A stretch of 64,000 nucleotides of DNA from Nitratireductor aquibiodomus NL21 = JCM 21793 (GTDB taxonomy: Bacteria > Pseudomonadota > Alphaproteobacteria > Rhizobiales > Rhizobiaceae), in assembly GCF_000615975.1 (NCBI RefSeq), contig NZ_BAMP01000001.1, positions 1 to 64,000 on the forward strand, read 5' to 3'. The notes under the pieces were generated by a model. That model saw only the letters and a program-made list of their open reading frames with translations, was not told where the DNA came from and did not search any database. Position numbers and translations under genes: made by a program. Below, piece by piece: positions 45,775-55,629 of this stretch (position 1 is its first letter; the number at the start of each line of letters is the position of its first letter).

Positions 45775-46238
45775 ATGGCACCGACCTGAACGCTTCCATC
45801 AGCCAGCACCACACCCGTGAAGGTGCGGCCGCTCTCGATGTTGCGCAACCGGATCATGTCGCCGGCGGCACCCGCCTGAAGCGGAACCGCGCGCAGGGAA
45901 ATGACGAGGGGACCTTCGCTGAAGGTCACGGTGACGGGGCTGCCGGTTTCCACCAGATAGGCCTCGCGCACATAGCTGATGGGGATGAGACGGCCTGGAA
46001 GCAGCGTGCGCCGGGCAACCTTGCCGTCAATGTCTTCCAGCATCCGCGCAATCGCCGTGTTGCCTCGTGGCGGGCGGCGCAGAACCACCTCGTCGAGCGC
46101 GTCGACGGAGATGGTTTCGCCGGGATAGATGACGCGGGTGGACACCACCGCCTGCTCCAGCGCCGCAGCCGGAAGGCCGGTCGCAACAAAGCTGGCCAGT
46201 GCGAGGATGAGCGCGGAGAGGAGGGTGTGCCGCTTCAT
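45771..46238 (-). CDS. flgA: P-ring assembly chaperone FlgA
   Basis: A 155-residue secreted chaperone with an SAF domain: VVSTRVIYPGETISVDAL and RRTLLPGRLIPISYVREAYLVETGSPVTV, then a C-terminal GAAGDMIRLRNIESGRTFTGVV. Signal peptide ends PAAA. Sits between flgG and flgI. Confidence 0.94.
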   Translation of the reverse strand: MKRHTLLSALILALASFVATGLPAAALEQAVVSTRVIYPGETISVDALDEVVLRRPPRGNTAIARMLEDIDGKVARRTLLPGRLIPISYVREAYLVETGSPVTVTFSEGPLVISLRAVPLQAGAAGDMIRLRNIESGRTFTGVVLADGSVQVGAI

Positions 46239-46244
46239 GCGAAC

Positions 46245-47033
46245 CTACCGGATCGACTGGGTGACGGTTGCAGCCATTTCATCGGCCGCGCGGATGACCT
46301 TCGAGTTCATCTCGTAAGCGCGCTGTGCCGAGATCAGCTCTGTGATTTCCTTCACGGGGTCCACATTGGAGCCTTCGAGATAGCCCTGCTCGATGACGGC
46401 GAAGCCCGGATCGCCCGGCACGCCCTGAATGGCGGCTCCGGAAGCGGGAGTCTCACGGAACAGATTGTCGCCAATCGGGTCGAGACCGGCTTCATTGGCG
46501 AAGTTGGCAAGCGTGAGCTGGCCCAGATCCTGAAGCTCTGCCTGCCCGTCGATCCGTGCAAAAACCTGTCCGGTCTTGTTGATCACGACCTCCACGGCAT
46601 CTTCGGGAATGACGATTGCCGGGTTCACGTTGTAGCCCTGGGTGGTGACGAGCTGGCCTGTTGCATTGGTGTTGAAGGAGCCGGCGCGCGTATAGAGCGG
46701 CTCGCCATCAGTGCCTTCGATCTCGAACCAGCCCTTGCCGACCAGCGCGACATCCAGCTTGTTGCCGGTGTTGTTCATCGGCCCCTGGATATGCAGGTTG
46801 CGGACAGCCGCGGCCTTGACGCCGAGGCCCACATTTGCACCCTCCGGCACGATGGCCTGGTTGGCGCGGCTGGGAACGCCCTGCATGCGCTCGGTCTGAT
46901 AGAGCAGGTCCGAGAACTCGGCGCGGGCGCGCTTGAAGCCGGTCGTGTTGATGTTGGCGATGTTGTTGGCGATGACTTCAAGATTGAGCTGTTGGGCGCT
47001 CATGCCGGTGGCGGCGATCGACAGGGCTTTCAT
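46245..47033 (-). CDS. flgG: Distal rod protein FlgG
   Basis: A 262-residue rod subunit. Start [46 protein letters not shown] and end [27 protein letters not shown] are family-diagnostic, with the insertion that separates FlgG from FlgF. Gap of 12 bases from fliE. Confidence 0.97.
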   Translation of the reverse strand: MKALSIAATGMSAQQLNLEVIANNIANINTTGFKRARAEFSDLLYQTERMQGVPSRANQAIVPEGANVGLGVKAAAVRNLHIQGPMNNTGNKLDVALVGKGWFEIEGTDGEPLYTRAGSFNTNATGQLVTTQGYNVNPAIVIPEDAVEVVINKTGQVFARIDGQAELQDLGQLTLANFANEAGLDPIGDNLFRETPASGAAIQGVPGDPGFAVIEQGYLEGSNVDPVKEITELISAQRAYEMNSKVIRAADEMAATVTQSIR

Positions 47034-47045
47034 GAATCAGGCTCC

Positions 47046-47354
47046 TCAGATGGCCATGCGGCTGATGTCGAGATAGGCGGTGACGAGCTTGTCGCGGACG
47101 GCGATCGCCGCCTGCAGCGCCTGCTCGGCACTCATGACGGCATCCACCACTTCGCGGGTTTCGGCTTCGCCCTGAAGTGCCTTCAGCGAAACGCCCTCGG
47201 CGTGGTTGAGCCTTGCCATGGTGTTGGCGGCTGCTTCGCCCAGCATGGCGCTGAAGGCTTCTCCGTTTTCGGAGGCGGGGGCCTGGCGTGCCGGCTGGAC
47301 ACCGGTGGCTTGCGTCAGTGTCGAAGGGGCAATGCTGCCGACTGGAGGAATCAT
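47046..47354 (-). CDS. fliE: Basal-body protein FliE
   Basis: A 102-residue protein, the usual FliE length, with the [45 protein letters not shown]-terminus. It links the MS ring to the rod. Overlaps flgC by four bases. Confidence 0.95.
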   Translation of the reverse strand: MIPPVGSIAPSTLTQATGVQPARQAPASENGEAFSAMLGEAAANTMARLNHAEGVSLKALQGEAETREVVDAVMSAEQALQAAIAVRDKLVTAYLDISRMAI

Positions 47355-47770
47355 GACTGGCTCCGCATCAAATCAATGGTCATGGAAATGAGTTCGCGCG
47401 CCTGCTTGATGACCTGCAGGTTCGCTTCGTAGCCGCGATTGGCCTCGCGCATGTCGGCCATCTCGATCAGCACGTTCACATTCGGCATCTTGACGTAGCC
47501 GCGCTCGTCTGCCGCCTCGTGGCCGGGGTTGAACTCAAGGGTGAACTCGGTGGGATCGCGGGCGACCGATCCGACCTCGACGACGCTGCCGCCGATATTG
47601 CGGTCGAGCTCGGCGACGAAGCTGATCGTCTTGCGGCGATAGGGGTCTCCGCCCGGAATGTCGCTGGTGGACTTGGCGTTCGCCAGGTTTTCCGAAACCA
47701 CCTGCATGCGCTCGGACTGTGCCTGCAGGCCGGATGCGGCGACTTTCAGGGATGCGGAAAGCGGGTCCAC
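47351..47770 (-). CDS. flgC: Proximal rod protein FlgC
   Basis: A 139-residue rod subunit. [32 protein letters not shown] start and the [32 protein letters not shown] end define it. Three bases after flgB. Confidence 0.96.
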   Translation of the reverse strand: MDPLSASLKVAASGLQAQSERMQVVSENLANAKSTSDIPGGDPYRRKTISFVAELDRNIGGSVVEVGSVARDPTEFTLEFNPGHEAADERGYVKMPNVNVLIEMADMREANRGYEANLQVIKQARELISMTIDLMRSQS

Positions 47771-47773
47771 GGA

Positions 47774-48151
47774 TTATCCTCTCGACGTGTTCATGAGCAT
47801 GCGGTGAAAGGCCTTGACGATGGCCGTGTTGAGCTCGAACGAGCGGCGAACCTCACCTGCATTGGCCAGTTCGTCTTCCATTTTCACCGTGTTCTCCGAG
47901 GGCAGGACTGCCGGGTCCTCGGTGCTTCCGACGGCGAAGGAAGCGTTGGTCGCGCCAAATTGCAGATGGTTCGGATTGGTGCTCTTCAAAGCCACCCGCG
48001 AGCCGTTCAGAACATTTTCGAACGGCTCGACCTCAAGCGCCCTGTAGCCGGGCGTGTTGATGTTGGCGACATTGCTCGCCACCGTCGTCTGACGGACGGA
48101 AAGCCATTTCGCCTGCTGGGTGGCGAGATCGAACAGGTTGACGGGCTGCAT
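47774..48151 (-). CDS. flgB: Proximal rod protein FlgB
   Basis: A 125-residue rod subunit: VNLFDLATQQAKWLSVRQTTVASNVANINTPGYRA and the C-terminal VRRSFELNTAIVKAFHRMLMNTSRG. First of the flgBC-fliE-flgG series. 67-base gap from the upstream orf. Confidence 0.95.
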   Translation of the reverse strand: MQPVNLFDLATQQAKWLSVRQTTVASNVANINTPGYRALEVEPFENVLNGSRVALKSTNPNHLQFGATNASFAVGSTEDPAVLPSENTVKMEDELANAGEVRRSFELNTAIVKAFHRMLMNTSRG

Positions 48152-48218
48152 GAGGCAGGTCTCTCAGTCTATGCAAACATCCTGAATGGCACTTTAGGCA
48201 GCCAGTCTTGTGCGGGCC

Positions 48219-48858
48219 TTACGTCCCGTCTTCGGCAGATAGCTTGATCACCAGTTCGCGCGTCGTGATCATTTCCCACTGCCCGTTTTTCCAGACGATC
48301 TGGCGACGCGACTGCCATCCGGCAGGCGTGAGCCGCGCTGGACCAGCCAGTAGCCGTCTTCATCTTCGATCATGCGCGCCCCCCGACCGCGTGCACCAGG
48401 CGGAAGCCCGGCTCATCGCCAGGGAAGGGTTGATCCTCGAGCGCCCCGGTCGGTGTGCGGCCAACCGTGCCGGTGGAGGTGTAGTCGACCTGTGGCAGCG
48501 GGATTATCTGGGAGGGAATGCGTGCGCCAACCAAGGCAGGCAGAGCCTCGCGTGACGGCCCCTGCGGGGAGGGGCGGCCGGCAAATGTCATGGGGCGAAC
48601 GCCAAACTGTTCCTGATTGAAGAAGATATACCAGGGAAACATGGCACAGACGGCGGCAAGCCCGAGGCCACCGAGCATGATCATCCAGTCACTCCGGCTG
48701 CTGCTCGGCTTGTGCAGGGCGCTCGCCTTTTGAAGGCGACGCGGAAGAAATGCGGATCGTCGGGAAGGCGGAGGAGCCTCGACAACGGGTACGGCGGTCG
48801 GGTTCGGTTCGGTTCGCCGCCCGTCCGGCAGTTCAAGACTGGCCAGTTTCAGCGTCAT
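48219..48858 (-). pseudogene. Conserved flagellar orf between fliI and flgB, two frameshifts
   Basis: Unknown protein in a position conserved in rhizobial flagellar clusters. The first frame has a Pro-rich basic N-terminus, one membrane helix (DWMIMLGGLGLAAVCAMFPW), then a linker. Two more frames give MIEDEDGYWLVQRGSRLPDGSRVA and QIVWKNGQWEMITTRELVIKL. Breaks fit one lost base in a run of six C (48379-48384) and one at about 48302. Corrected length is 213 residues. Looks like a single-pass inner-membrane protein with a small Trp-rich extracytoplasmic domain. Confidence 0.72.
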
Positions 48859-50253
48859 TGTACCGGTTCTCCGGCTTTCAGTTTCATCGCCAGATCCGTG
48901 AAGGGATCAGTCGAACGTGGATCGTTCGGCGACTGGGTGAGGGCATCGTAGATCAGCGGTATCTGACGCACGGCCTGATCCAGCTCGGCATCGTTTCCGG
49001 GCTGGTACGCGCCGAGCAGGCGAATGTCGCGTGTGTCCTCAAAACGGGCGATCATGGAGCGTAGCCGGGTTACGAGGCGTTTTTCGTCGGGTTTCCAGGC
49101 GCGATCGGCAAGGCGCGAGATAGAGGCCAGCGGATTGACGGGTGGAAAGCGTCCCTGTTCTGCAATGGCGCGGTCGAGCACGACATGACCGTCGAGAATG
49201 CCACGTACGGCGTCGGCAACCGGGTCGTTGTGATCGTCGCCGTCGACAAGGACGGACAGTATTGCGGTGATGGAGCCGCGGCCGGTTTCGCCGGGCCCCG
49301 GCGCGTTCGAGCAGGCGTGGCAGTTCCGTGAACACCGAGGCAGGATAGCCGCGCGCCACGGGTGGCTCGCCGGCGCCGATTGAGACCTCGCGCAGGGCAT
49401 GGGCAAAGCGCGTGATGGAATCGAGAATGAGCAGTACCCTGTCACCGCGATCGCGAAAGTACTCCGCGACGCTCATGGCCGTATCCGGCGCGCGCCGGCG
49501 CATCATGGCGCTTTCGTCACTGGTAGCGACCACAGCCACTGATTTGGCCATGCCCTGCGGTCCGATCGTGTCTTCGAGGAATTCACGGACCTCACGCCCG
49601 CGTTCTCCCACCAGCGCGATCACCACCGTGTCGAACGCATCCGCGTTGGCCAGCATGGATAGAAGCGTGGACTTGCCGACACCGGAACCGGCGAAAACAC
49701 CGAGCCGCTGCCCATGGCAAAGCGGGGTGAAGATGTCGATGACCCGAACGCCCGTTCGGAACGCTTCTGAAACCCGCTGCCGCTGCATGGCCGGCGGCGT
49801 GACGGGGGCGAAGCCTGAGGCCGGAGGTGCGCCAGTGGGAGCGGGTTTCCCATCGGCGGGCCGGCCAAGGGCGTCGACGACCCTGCCGCGCCACGACGGG
49901 GCGGGCGCGAGATCGAGTTGTCCACGGTTGAACACGGCTTCGCCGAGACCGACGGAGCCGGCTTCTTCGTAAGGCGCGACGAGAACACCATCCTGCGTGA
50001 TGCGCACCACTTCGCCCGCGCCGGCAATGCCGCCCTTGCGATTGCGCCGCGATACCAGGTCTCCGAGCCTTGCCGTTTCCGACAGGCCGCGCACGCTATA
50101 ATGCGTGGGAGAAACTTCGCTGACGCGCCCGCCATGCCGGACGAGAAAACGCTCATCGCCCGCGATGCGCCGATGGGCTTCTTCCAGTGCCGTGAGCACG
50201 GTTTCCCTCGGCGGTGGGGCTGGCACTGCGGGTTCTGTCACGGCTTCACTCAT
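48855..50253 (-). pseudogene. fliI: Flagellar export ATPase FliI, frameshifted
   Basis: F1-like ATPase of the export apparatus. The long first frame carries Walker A GSGVGKSTLLSM and Walker B VLLILDSITRFAHAL, then loses phase after LPRLLERAG. The second frame gives GETGRGSITAILSVLVDGDDHNDPVAD through to the stop. Here the fault is the opposite of the others: a run of four G (49296-49299) where three fit. Removing one gives 465 residues, the FliI norm. ATG at 50253 overlaps flgF. Confidence 0.92.
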
Positions 50254-50966
50254 GCGCCCAGCAGTTTGATGGCATCTTTCAGCGCGGTGTCGCTATCGCT
50301 CATCAGCGCCGAGACGTGTTCAAAGGTGCGCTGCACCTCAATGAGGTTCATCATTTCGAGAACCGGATTGACGTTGGCTTCTTCCACGAAACCCTGGGCC
50401 ACGCCGACATCCGGCTGGTCGATCACCGGCTGCGCATCATTGGCAACGAAGCCGGAGTTGCCGAACCGCGCATAGTCCTGCGAGGGAGCGAAGGCGTAGA
50501 GGCCAATGGCGCCGACCAACTGGCCATTCTGGCGCAGCGTGCCGTCGGCGCTTGCCTCCGGCGGTCCGGCAAGGGGATCGAGCAGCAGCGGCGCGCCGCC
50601 GGCGTCGAGCACCGGGTGCCCGTCTATGCTGACCAGTTCGCCGGTCTCGCGCATGGTGAAGCGCCCGTCACGCGTGACGACGGTCCCGGCCGGTGTCTCC
50701 AGCGCGAACCAGGCATCGCCCTGTACTGCGAAGTCGAAAGGGTTTTTCGTTTCACGCAGGCCGCCTGCATGGATGGCGATGCTGGGCGTGCCGGGTGCGG
50801 CAAAGGAAACCGAATCCGGACCGTCGCCATTGACCATGTCGCGGAAATTCACCGATGTGGCGCGAAAGCCGACCGTACCGGCATTTGCGACGTTGTCGGC
50901 CAGTGTCCCAAGGCGCTTTTCAAGCGCCACCTGGGAGGAAAGGGCGACGTAGAGTCCGGTCTGCAT
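50250..50966 (-). CDS. flgF: Proximal rod protein FlgF
   Basis: A 238-residue rod subunit beginning MQTGLYVALSSQVALEKRLGTLADNVANAGTVGFRATSV, with the usual rod C-terminus PVLEMMNLIEVQRTFEHVSALM. Overlaps fliI by four bases and follows the DUF1217 gene by eight bases. Confidence 0.95.
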   Translation of the reverse strand: MQTGLYVALSSQVALEKRLGTLADNVANAGTVGFRATSVNFRDMVNGDGPDSVSFAAPGTPSIAIHAGGLRETKNPFDFAVQGDAWFALETPAGTVVTRDGRFTMRETGELVSIDGHPVLDAGGAPLLLDPLAGPPEASADGTLRQNGQLVGAIGLYAFAPSQDYARFGNSGFVANDAQPVIDQPDVGVAQGFVEEANVNPVLEMMNLIEVQRTFEHVSALMSDSDTALKDAIKLLGA

Positions 50967-50974
50967 TGGGTCTC

Positions 50975-52099
50975 TTACCTCTTCAACTGCGCAATGGTGA
51001 AAAGCATGTCGGTGGAGATGCCGAACTCCGCCGGCTGACTGAACAGCGCGGCGATGGAGGTCTGCTGGGAGCTGGTCGGGTTTTCAAGCTCCCACATGGT
51101 GGTGAAGCGCTTCAGAAAGTCCTCCAGCTTCTCCGGATCCCGAAAATCCGCGATGTCAATGCGCTCCCTGATCATCTCGACCTGCTTGTCGATGTCGGCC
51201 TGGGCCAGCGCTGGGGGGAAACCGAGCGCGGTGCGCACCACCTGGGCGATGGCCTTGTCAGCGAGCAGTTCATAGTAGGAGCGGAATTCGGGGGCCTTGC
51301 GCTGGAAATAGAGCGCCAGCCGCACGCCCTCGTTCTCCCTGCCTGCATCTTCTTCAAGCGTCTGGCGCACATAGCGTTCGACGGCGAGGTTGTTTGCGAT
51401 GTTGTAGGTGGTCGCGTCTTCGCCGTAGCGGGCGAAATTGAAGGCTTCCGCGAGTGCCCTGTAGCGCTTGTCTTCGGTCTGGTTCGCAGGGCTTTCGGGA
51501 TCATCGATACCACCCTCCAGAATCGAACGCAGGAATTTGAGGTCGATCACTTCGTCCACCTCGAACCCATGCGCCATGAGCGCGAAGGTCAGCATGTCCT
51601 GGTCGCCCATGAGATCATCGACGGATTTGATGTCGGGTATTTTCGCCAGGTAGTTGTTGATGCTGCCGATCAGTGCGGGATCGTTTGGTGCCGTGCCGTT
51701 CTTGATCGCGCGTGTAAGATATTTGTCGACCGTTCCCTTCTGGGCCGGGTTGTAGTTGGTGGTGTCGACGCCGCCGGCCGCAAAATTATAGGTGCGGGCA
51801 AATTCGACATAGCGCTTGTCGGTCAGCTTGTTGGCGAAGCTGTCGGGGTCGCTGATGCCCTCCTCCAGAACCTTCACCATGAACGCCTTGGCGTAGGCCA
51901 TGTCGTCCAGCCCGTGTGCTTTCATGGCATAGCGAAAGAGGCGGTCGTCGTTGACGAACTCCTCAATGGAGGTCACCCGACCGATGTTCTCCTGATAATA
52001 TTCGGTCTCGCGCTGCACCATGGGCTGCGACTGCACGCGCTCCAGCGACCGCGATAGGTCGCGGTTGATGAGGTTGTAGCTCGTGAACGTGTTGATCAA
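50975..52099 (-). CDS. DUF1217 protein, flagellar cluster
   Basis: A 374-residue soluble protein of the DUF1217 family. It contains two internal repeats: FARTYNFAAGGVDTTNYN at about residues 101-120 pairs with AEAFNFARYGEDATTYN, each preceded by VEFARTY or RALAEAFNF-type helices. It ends with DMLFTIAQLKR, resembling rod/hook C-termini. First gene of the long minus-strand block and divergent from motA. Role unknown; always found with flagellar genes, to my knowledge. Confidence 0.85.
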   Translation of the reverse strand: MINTFTSYNLINRDLSRSLERVQSQPMVQRETEYYQENIGRVTSIEEFVNDDRLFRYAMKAHGLDDMAYAKAFMVKVLEEGISDPDSFANKLTDKRYVEFARTYNFAAGGVDTTNYNPAQKGTVDKYLTRAIKNGTAPNDPALIGSINNYLAKIPDIKSVDDLMGDQDMLTFALMAHGFEVDEVIDLKFLRSILEGGIDDPESPANQTEDKRYRALAEAFNFARYGEDATTYNIANNLAVERYVRQTLEEDAGRENEGVRLALYFQRKAPEFRSYYELLADKAIAQVVRTALGFPPALAQADIDKQVEMIRERIDIADFRDPEKLEDFLKRFTTMWELENPTSSQQTSIAALFSQPAEFGISTDMLFTIAQLKR

Positions 52100-52146
52100 G
52101 GCGCACCCTCCGCCATCTTCGGTTGCGCAACCCTAGTTCGCCTATC

Positions 52147-52193
52147 TTGCGCGAGGCTTTCGCGTGGACTTCCGGCATTCAAGCCTCACGCAA
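52147..52193. promoter_or_regulatory. Interrupted inverted repeat in motA/DUF1217 divergent region
   Basis: TTGCGCGAGGCT (52147-52158) and AGCCTCACGCAA (52182-52193) form a 12-base inverted repeat with one mismatch and 23 bases between arms. Lies between the two divergent flagellar operons, a plausible binding site for VisNR or FtcR/Rem-type regulators. Confidence 0.45.
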
Positions 52194-52243
52194 GCCACGA
52201 CGGCTACACATGACGAAAGGCCTAAAAAGTAATGGCGGTATAG

Positions 52244-53116
52244 ATGGGTATTCTTGTCGGACTGGTGGTAACGCTCGGCTGCGTGATCGGCGGCTATATG
52301 GCAATGGGCGGGCATGTGGACGTGCTTTTCCAGCCGTGGGAAGTGGTGATCATCTGCGGCGCGGCATTCGGCACGTTTCTGGTCGCCAACCCCATGTCGA
52401 CCGTGAAGGACGCCGGCAAGGCCTGTGTGGAGGCTTTCAAGGGCGCGGTTCCGAAGGAAACCGAGTATCTGGAGACACTCGGTGTCCTGCACAGCCTGAT
52501 GCGGGAACTGCGATCCAAGTCTCGCAGCGAGGTTGAAGCCCATATCGACAACCCGGAAGAATCCGCGATCTTTCAGACTTATCCGACGATCCTGAAAAAC
52601 ACGGATCTTACCAATTTTATCTGCGATTACTGCCGTATCATCATTATCGGCAATGCCCGGCCCTTCGAGATCGAAGCGTTGATGGATGAAGAAATCCAGA
52701 CCATCCGGCGTGACAAGCTGAAGTCATACAATGCACTTGTCGCCGTCTCCGAAGGACTGCCGGCGCTCGGTATCGTGGCTGCCGTGCTGGGCGTCATCAA
52801 GGCCATGGGCGCGATCAACGAGTCGCCCGAGATACTGGGTGGCCTGGTCGGTGCCGCGCTTGTGGGTACCTTCCTCGGCATCTTCATGTCCTATGCCGTG
52901 GTCGGCCCGATCGCGACCAAGATCAAGATCGTGCGCGAAAAGAAGAACCGGCTCTACGTCATCGTGAAGCAGACGCTGCTTGCCTACATGAACGGCTCGC
53001 TGCCGCAGGTGGCGCTTGAGTTCGGCCGCAAGACCATTTCCGCTTATGACCGGCCGACGATCGATGCGGTCGAGCAGAGCACCATGAATGCCGGTGGCGA
53101 AAAGCAGGCCGCGTGA
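52244..53116 (+). CDS. motA: Flagellar stator protein MotA
   Basis: Proton-channel stator subunit of 290 residues with four membrane helices. Family blocks are [43 protein letters not shown] and [21 protein letters not shown], where the Pro is functionally important. First gene of the plus-strand block; motB is 15 kb away, typical of rhizobia. Confidence 0.97.
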   Translation: MGILVGLVVTLGCVIGGYMAMGGHVDVLFQPWEVVIICGAAFGTFLVANPMSTVKDAGKACVEAFKGAVPKETEYLETLGVLHSLMRELRSKSRSEVEAHIDNPEESAIFQTYPTILKNTDLTNFICDYCRIIIIGNARPFEIEALMDEEIQTIRRDKLKSYNALVAVSEGLPALGIVAAVLGVIKAMGAINESPEILGGLVGAALVGTFLGIFMSYAVVGPIATKIKIVREKKNRLYVIVKQTLLAYMNGSLPQVALEFGRKTISAYDRPTIDAVEQSTMNAGGEKQAA

Positions 53117-53147
53117 TGCAGCAGGATCAACGGAGTAACAGTCGATC

Positions 53148-54086
53148 ATGGCGCTGACGGAAGACCCAGAACTGATGCGTGCGCTGGTCGTGGAGCGGCT
53201 GGTGGGCGCCACCGGAGATCCGCGAAAGGTGGTCGAGGCTGCGCGCTCCTGTGCGACACGGGCCCTGCCGCGCGTGATGGAAAGCCTGGAAGAGAAGCTG
53301 CCGACACCGATTGCGGTGGATCTGGTTGATGTGGAGATCGTGCGGCTTGCGGACCTGAAGCCCCAGCCCGATTGCTGCGATGCGCTGGTGGTCGTTCCCG
53401 GAGAAGTTTCCGGAGACGCGCTGACCATGCGGCTCGACCCCACGGCCATTTCCCTGCTCGTCGGTGCGATGTTCGGCGGCAATCCCGAGTTGCCGGCGGT
53501 TCCGGTCGAGCGCCCGCCTTCTGCCATCGAGCGCGATGTGGCGGCCCATGCTTTCGAGCTCTTCGCAAAGGCTCTGAACGGAAAAGGTGCCCGTTCTCTT
53601 GGCCTGCGGCTGCAGATGCCCACGGTGCTGGCGGGTGCGGATTTCCGCCGCTTCGTCGTGCGTGACGGTCCGGGTGTGCGGATACGGTTTGCCGTTGGCG
53701 GGGAAGAGCAGGGCGGCCTTTTGACCGCATGGATGCCGCAGCGGCTGCTGCTTGAAACACGCGACACCGAGGCGGAAGACAAGCGCCAGCAGAATGCGAA
53801 GGCGGCCGACTGGCACAACCGGTTCAGCGATGAGGTCATGCGCTCGAATGTGCGCCTCAAAGCAACCATCCCGCTGATGCGCATGGCGCTTGGACAACTC
53901 GCGTCGCTTCACGAAGGTCAGGTGATCGAGTTTGGCGACGGCGCGCAGCCTGAGGCGCGGCTCGCCGTGCGCGACAAGACGGTGTTCACCTGTGACTTCG
54001 GCAAGGCCGGACATCACTACACGGTGCGGATCAAACAGCCCTTCGACGCCCGCAAGGATGTCGTCGAGGGACTTCTGGCGCAATGA
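53148..54086 (+). CDS. fliM: C-ring switch protein FliM
   Basis: A 312-residue switch protein. Its CheC-like middle domain and C-terminal SpoA domain are visible (VIEFGDGAQPEARLAVRDKTVFTCDFGKAGHHYTVRI). The usual N-terminal CheY-binding LSQxEID-type motif is not evident, as in other rhizobial FliM. 31 bases after motA. Confidence 0.88.
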   Translation: MALTEDPELMRALVVERLVGATGDPRKVVEAARSCATRALPRVMESLEEKLPTPIAVDLVDVEIVRLADLKPQPDCCDALVVVPGEVSGDALTMRLDPTAISLLVGAMFGGNPELPAVPVERPPSAIERDVAAHAFELFAKALNGKGARSLGLRLQMPTVLAGADFRRFVVRDGPGVRIRFAVGGEEQGGLLTAWMPQRLLLETRDTEAEDKRQQNAKAADWHNRFSDEVMRSNVRLKATIPLMRMALGQLASLHEGQVIEFGDGAQPEARLAVRDKTVFTCDFGKAGHHYTVRIKQPFDARKDVVEGLLAQ

Positions 54087-54111
54087 TGTGCCGGAAAGGC
54101 GGTGAAGGAGA

Positions 54112-54498
54112 ATGACGATGACGAATGCCGAGCCTGAGCCGCAGGAAAACGGCGAGGAAGAGCTCAACAAGGCGATTGAGGAACTCAAGGACGTTCTTCA
54201 CGAGGATGGTCCCGGGGCGCGTGAAAGGGTCGATTCCTTTTCGGGAAATCCAGACCTGGTCATGAGCATCCCGGTTGAGGTTCAGATTGTACTGGGCAGC
54301 GCCGAGATGCCGGTATCGCAGCTCATGGCCTTGAAGAAGGGTTCGACGGTGTCACTCAACCGGCGTGTCGGCGAACCGGTGGAGATCGTGGTGAACGGTC
54401 GACGCATCGCACGGGGCGAGATCACGCTGGTCGATGACGATCCGTCACGTTTCGGTGTGAAACTGACTGAGATCGCCGGCAAGGCATCTGCTGAATAA
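54112..54498 (+). CDS. fliN: C-ring switch protein FliN
   Basis: A 128-residue protein with an acidic N-terminal extension and the SpoA domain: VMSIPVEVQIVLGSAEMPVSQLMALKKGSTVSLNRRVGEPVEIVVNGRRIARGEI. Follows fliM by 25 bases, with a GGAG site. Confidence 0.95.
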   Translation: MTMTNAEPEPQENGEEELNKAIEELKDVLHEDGPGARERVDSFSGNPDLVMSIPVEVQIVLGSAEMPVSQLMALKKGSTVSLNRRVGEPVEIVVNGRRIARGEITLVDDDPSRFGVKLTEIAGKASAE

Positions 54499-54537
54499 CG
54501 CGCATAACGGATTGCAGATAGAAAGGTCGGATCGGTC

Positions 54538-55548
54538 ATGACTGAAGCTCTGGCTCTGACACAGGCACAGAAGGCAGCCACCATTCTCGTGGCCATGGGC
54601 AAGCCCTCGGCGGGGCGGCTCTTGAAGTTCTTCAAGCAGGACGAACTCAAGGCGCTCATGGAAGGGGCGCGCCTGCTGCGGACAATTCCGCAGGCGGAGC
54701 TGGAGAAAGTGGTCAGTGAGTTTGAAAACGAGTTCACTGAAGGCGCCGGCCTGCTGGATTCTGCGGACAGCATCGACACGATCCTCAATGAAACCCTTTC
54801 CGAAGAAGAGATGAACCTTCTCATGGGGCGCAATGCGCCGGCTGCCAGCGAGGCAGAGGAGGTCTGGGCGGAACTTGAGAAGCTGCCTGCTGAGGAATTG
54901 ATCGAACTGATCTCTGCGGAGCACCCGCAGGTTATCGCGGCCATTCTAAGTGGTATCTCTTCGTCTATCGCGGCCAAGGTTCTGGTGAGCCTGGACAAGA
55001 ACCTGCGGACCTCCGTCGTCAGCCGCATGGCCGCGACGGGTGAAATGCCGGTGCAGGCGAAGAAGCTTATCGAAAACCGCATGAGCGACCTTTTGCGCAA
55101 CATGCGCGCGGGCAAGGATTCCGCTGTCGGACTCGCACGTGTCGCCTCGCTGCTGAACGAACTCGACAAGGATCAGGCGGACGAGGTCATTCACGATCTG
55201 GAGCTGACAGGCACAAGCGACGTGAAGGCGATCCGCTCGCAGCTTTTCAGCTTCGAGGAGATCGTGCTGCTCGATCAGAAGGCGCGTGTTGCGCTGTTCG
55301 ACGGTTTGTCCAGCGAGCTTGTCACGCTGGCACTTCGAAACGCGCCGGAGGATACCGTGGAGGCTGTCCTCTCCGCACTGGGCCAGCGCACGCGCCGCAT
55401 GATCGAAGCCGAGCTCAGCACCGGTTCGGAGGACGTGCAGGAGGCCGACATCATGCAGGCCCGCAGACGCATCTCCGCGAGTGCGGTTCAGCTCGCACAG
55501 CAGGGTAGTTTTGTCCTGCCCAGCATGCAGCAGCAGGAAGCCGCCTGA
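54538..55548 (+). CDS. fliG: Switch motor protein FliG
   Basis: A 336-residue C-ring protein. It has the EEVWAELEKLPAEELIELISAEHPQVIAAILS block, then the C-terminal torque domain FEEIVLLDQKARVALFDGLSSELVTLALR with the conserved charged residues that contact MotA. 39 bases after fliN, before flhB. Confidence 0.95.
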   Translation: MTEALALTQAQKAATILVAMGKPSAGRLLKFFKQDELKALMEGARLLRTIPQAELEKVVSEFENEFTEGAGLLDSADSIDTILNETLSEEEMNLLMGRNAPAASEAEEVWAELEKLPAEELIELISAEHPQVIAAILSGISSSIAAKVLVSLDKNLRTSVVSRMAATGEMPVQAKKLIENRMSDLLRNMRAGKDSAVGLARVASLLNELDKDQADEVIHDLELTGTSDVKAIRSQLFSFEEIVLLDQKARVALFDGLSSELVTLALRNAPEDTVEAVLSALGQRTRRMIEAELSTGSEDVQEADIMQARRRISASAVQLAQQGSFVLPSMQQQEAA

Positions 55549-55629
55549 CGCTTTCAGAAGGAGAAACCCGGCGCGCGGCGATCCCGGTGCCGGGCAGCCA
55601 CATCTTCAATCGTCTGAGCGAAGGTCCTG

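Noticed and set aside
45708-47432. Plus-strand frame of 574 codons
   Set aside because: Antisense to flgI, flgA, flgG, fliE and flgC, all clear genes; a high-GC shadow.
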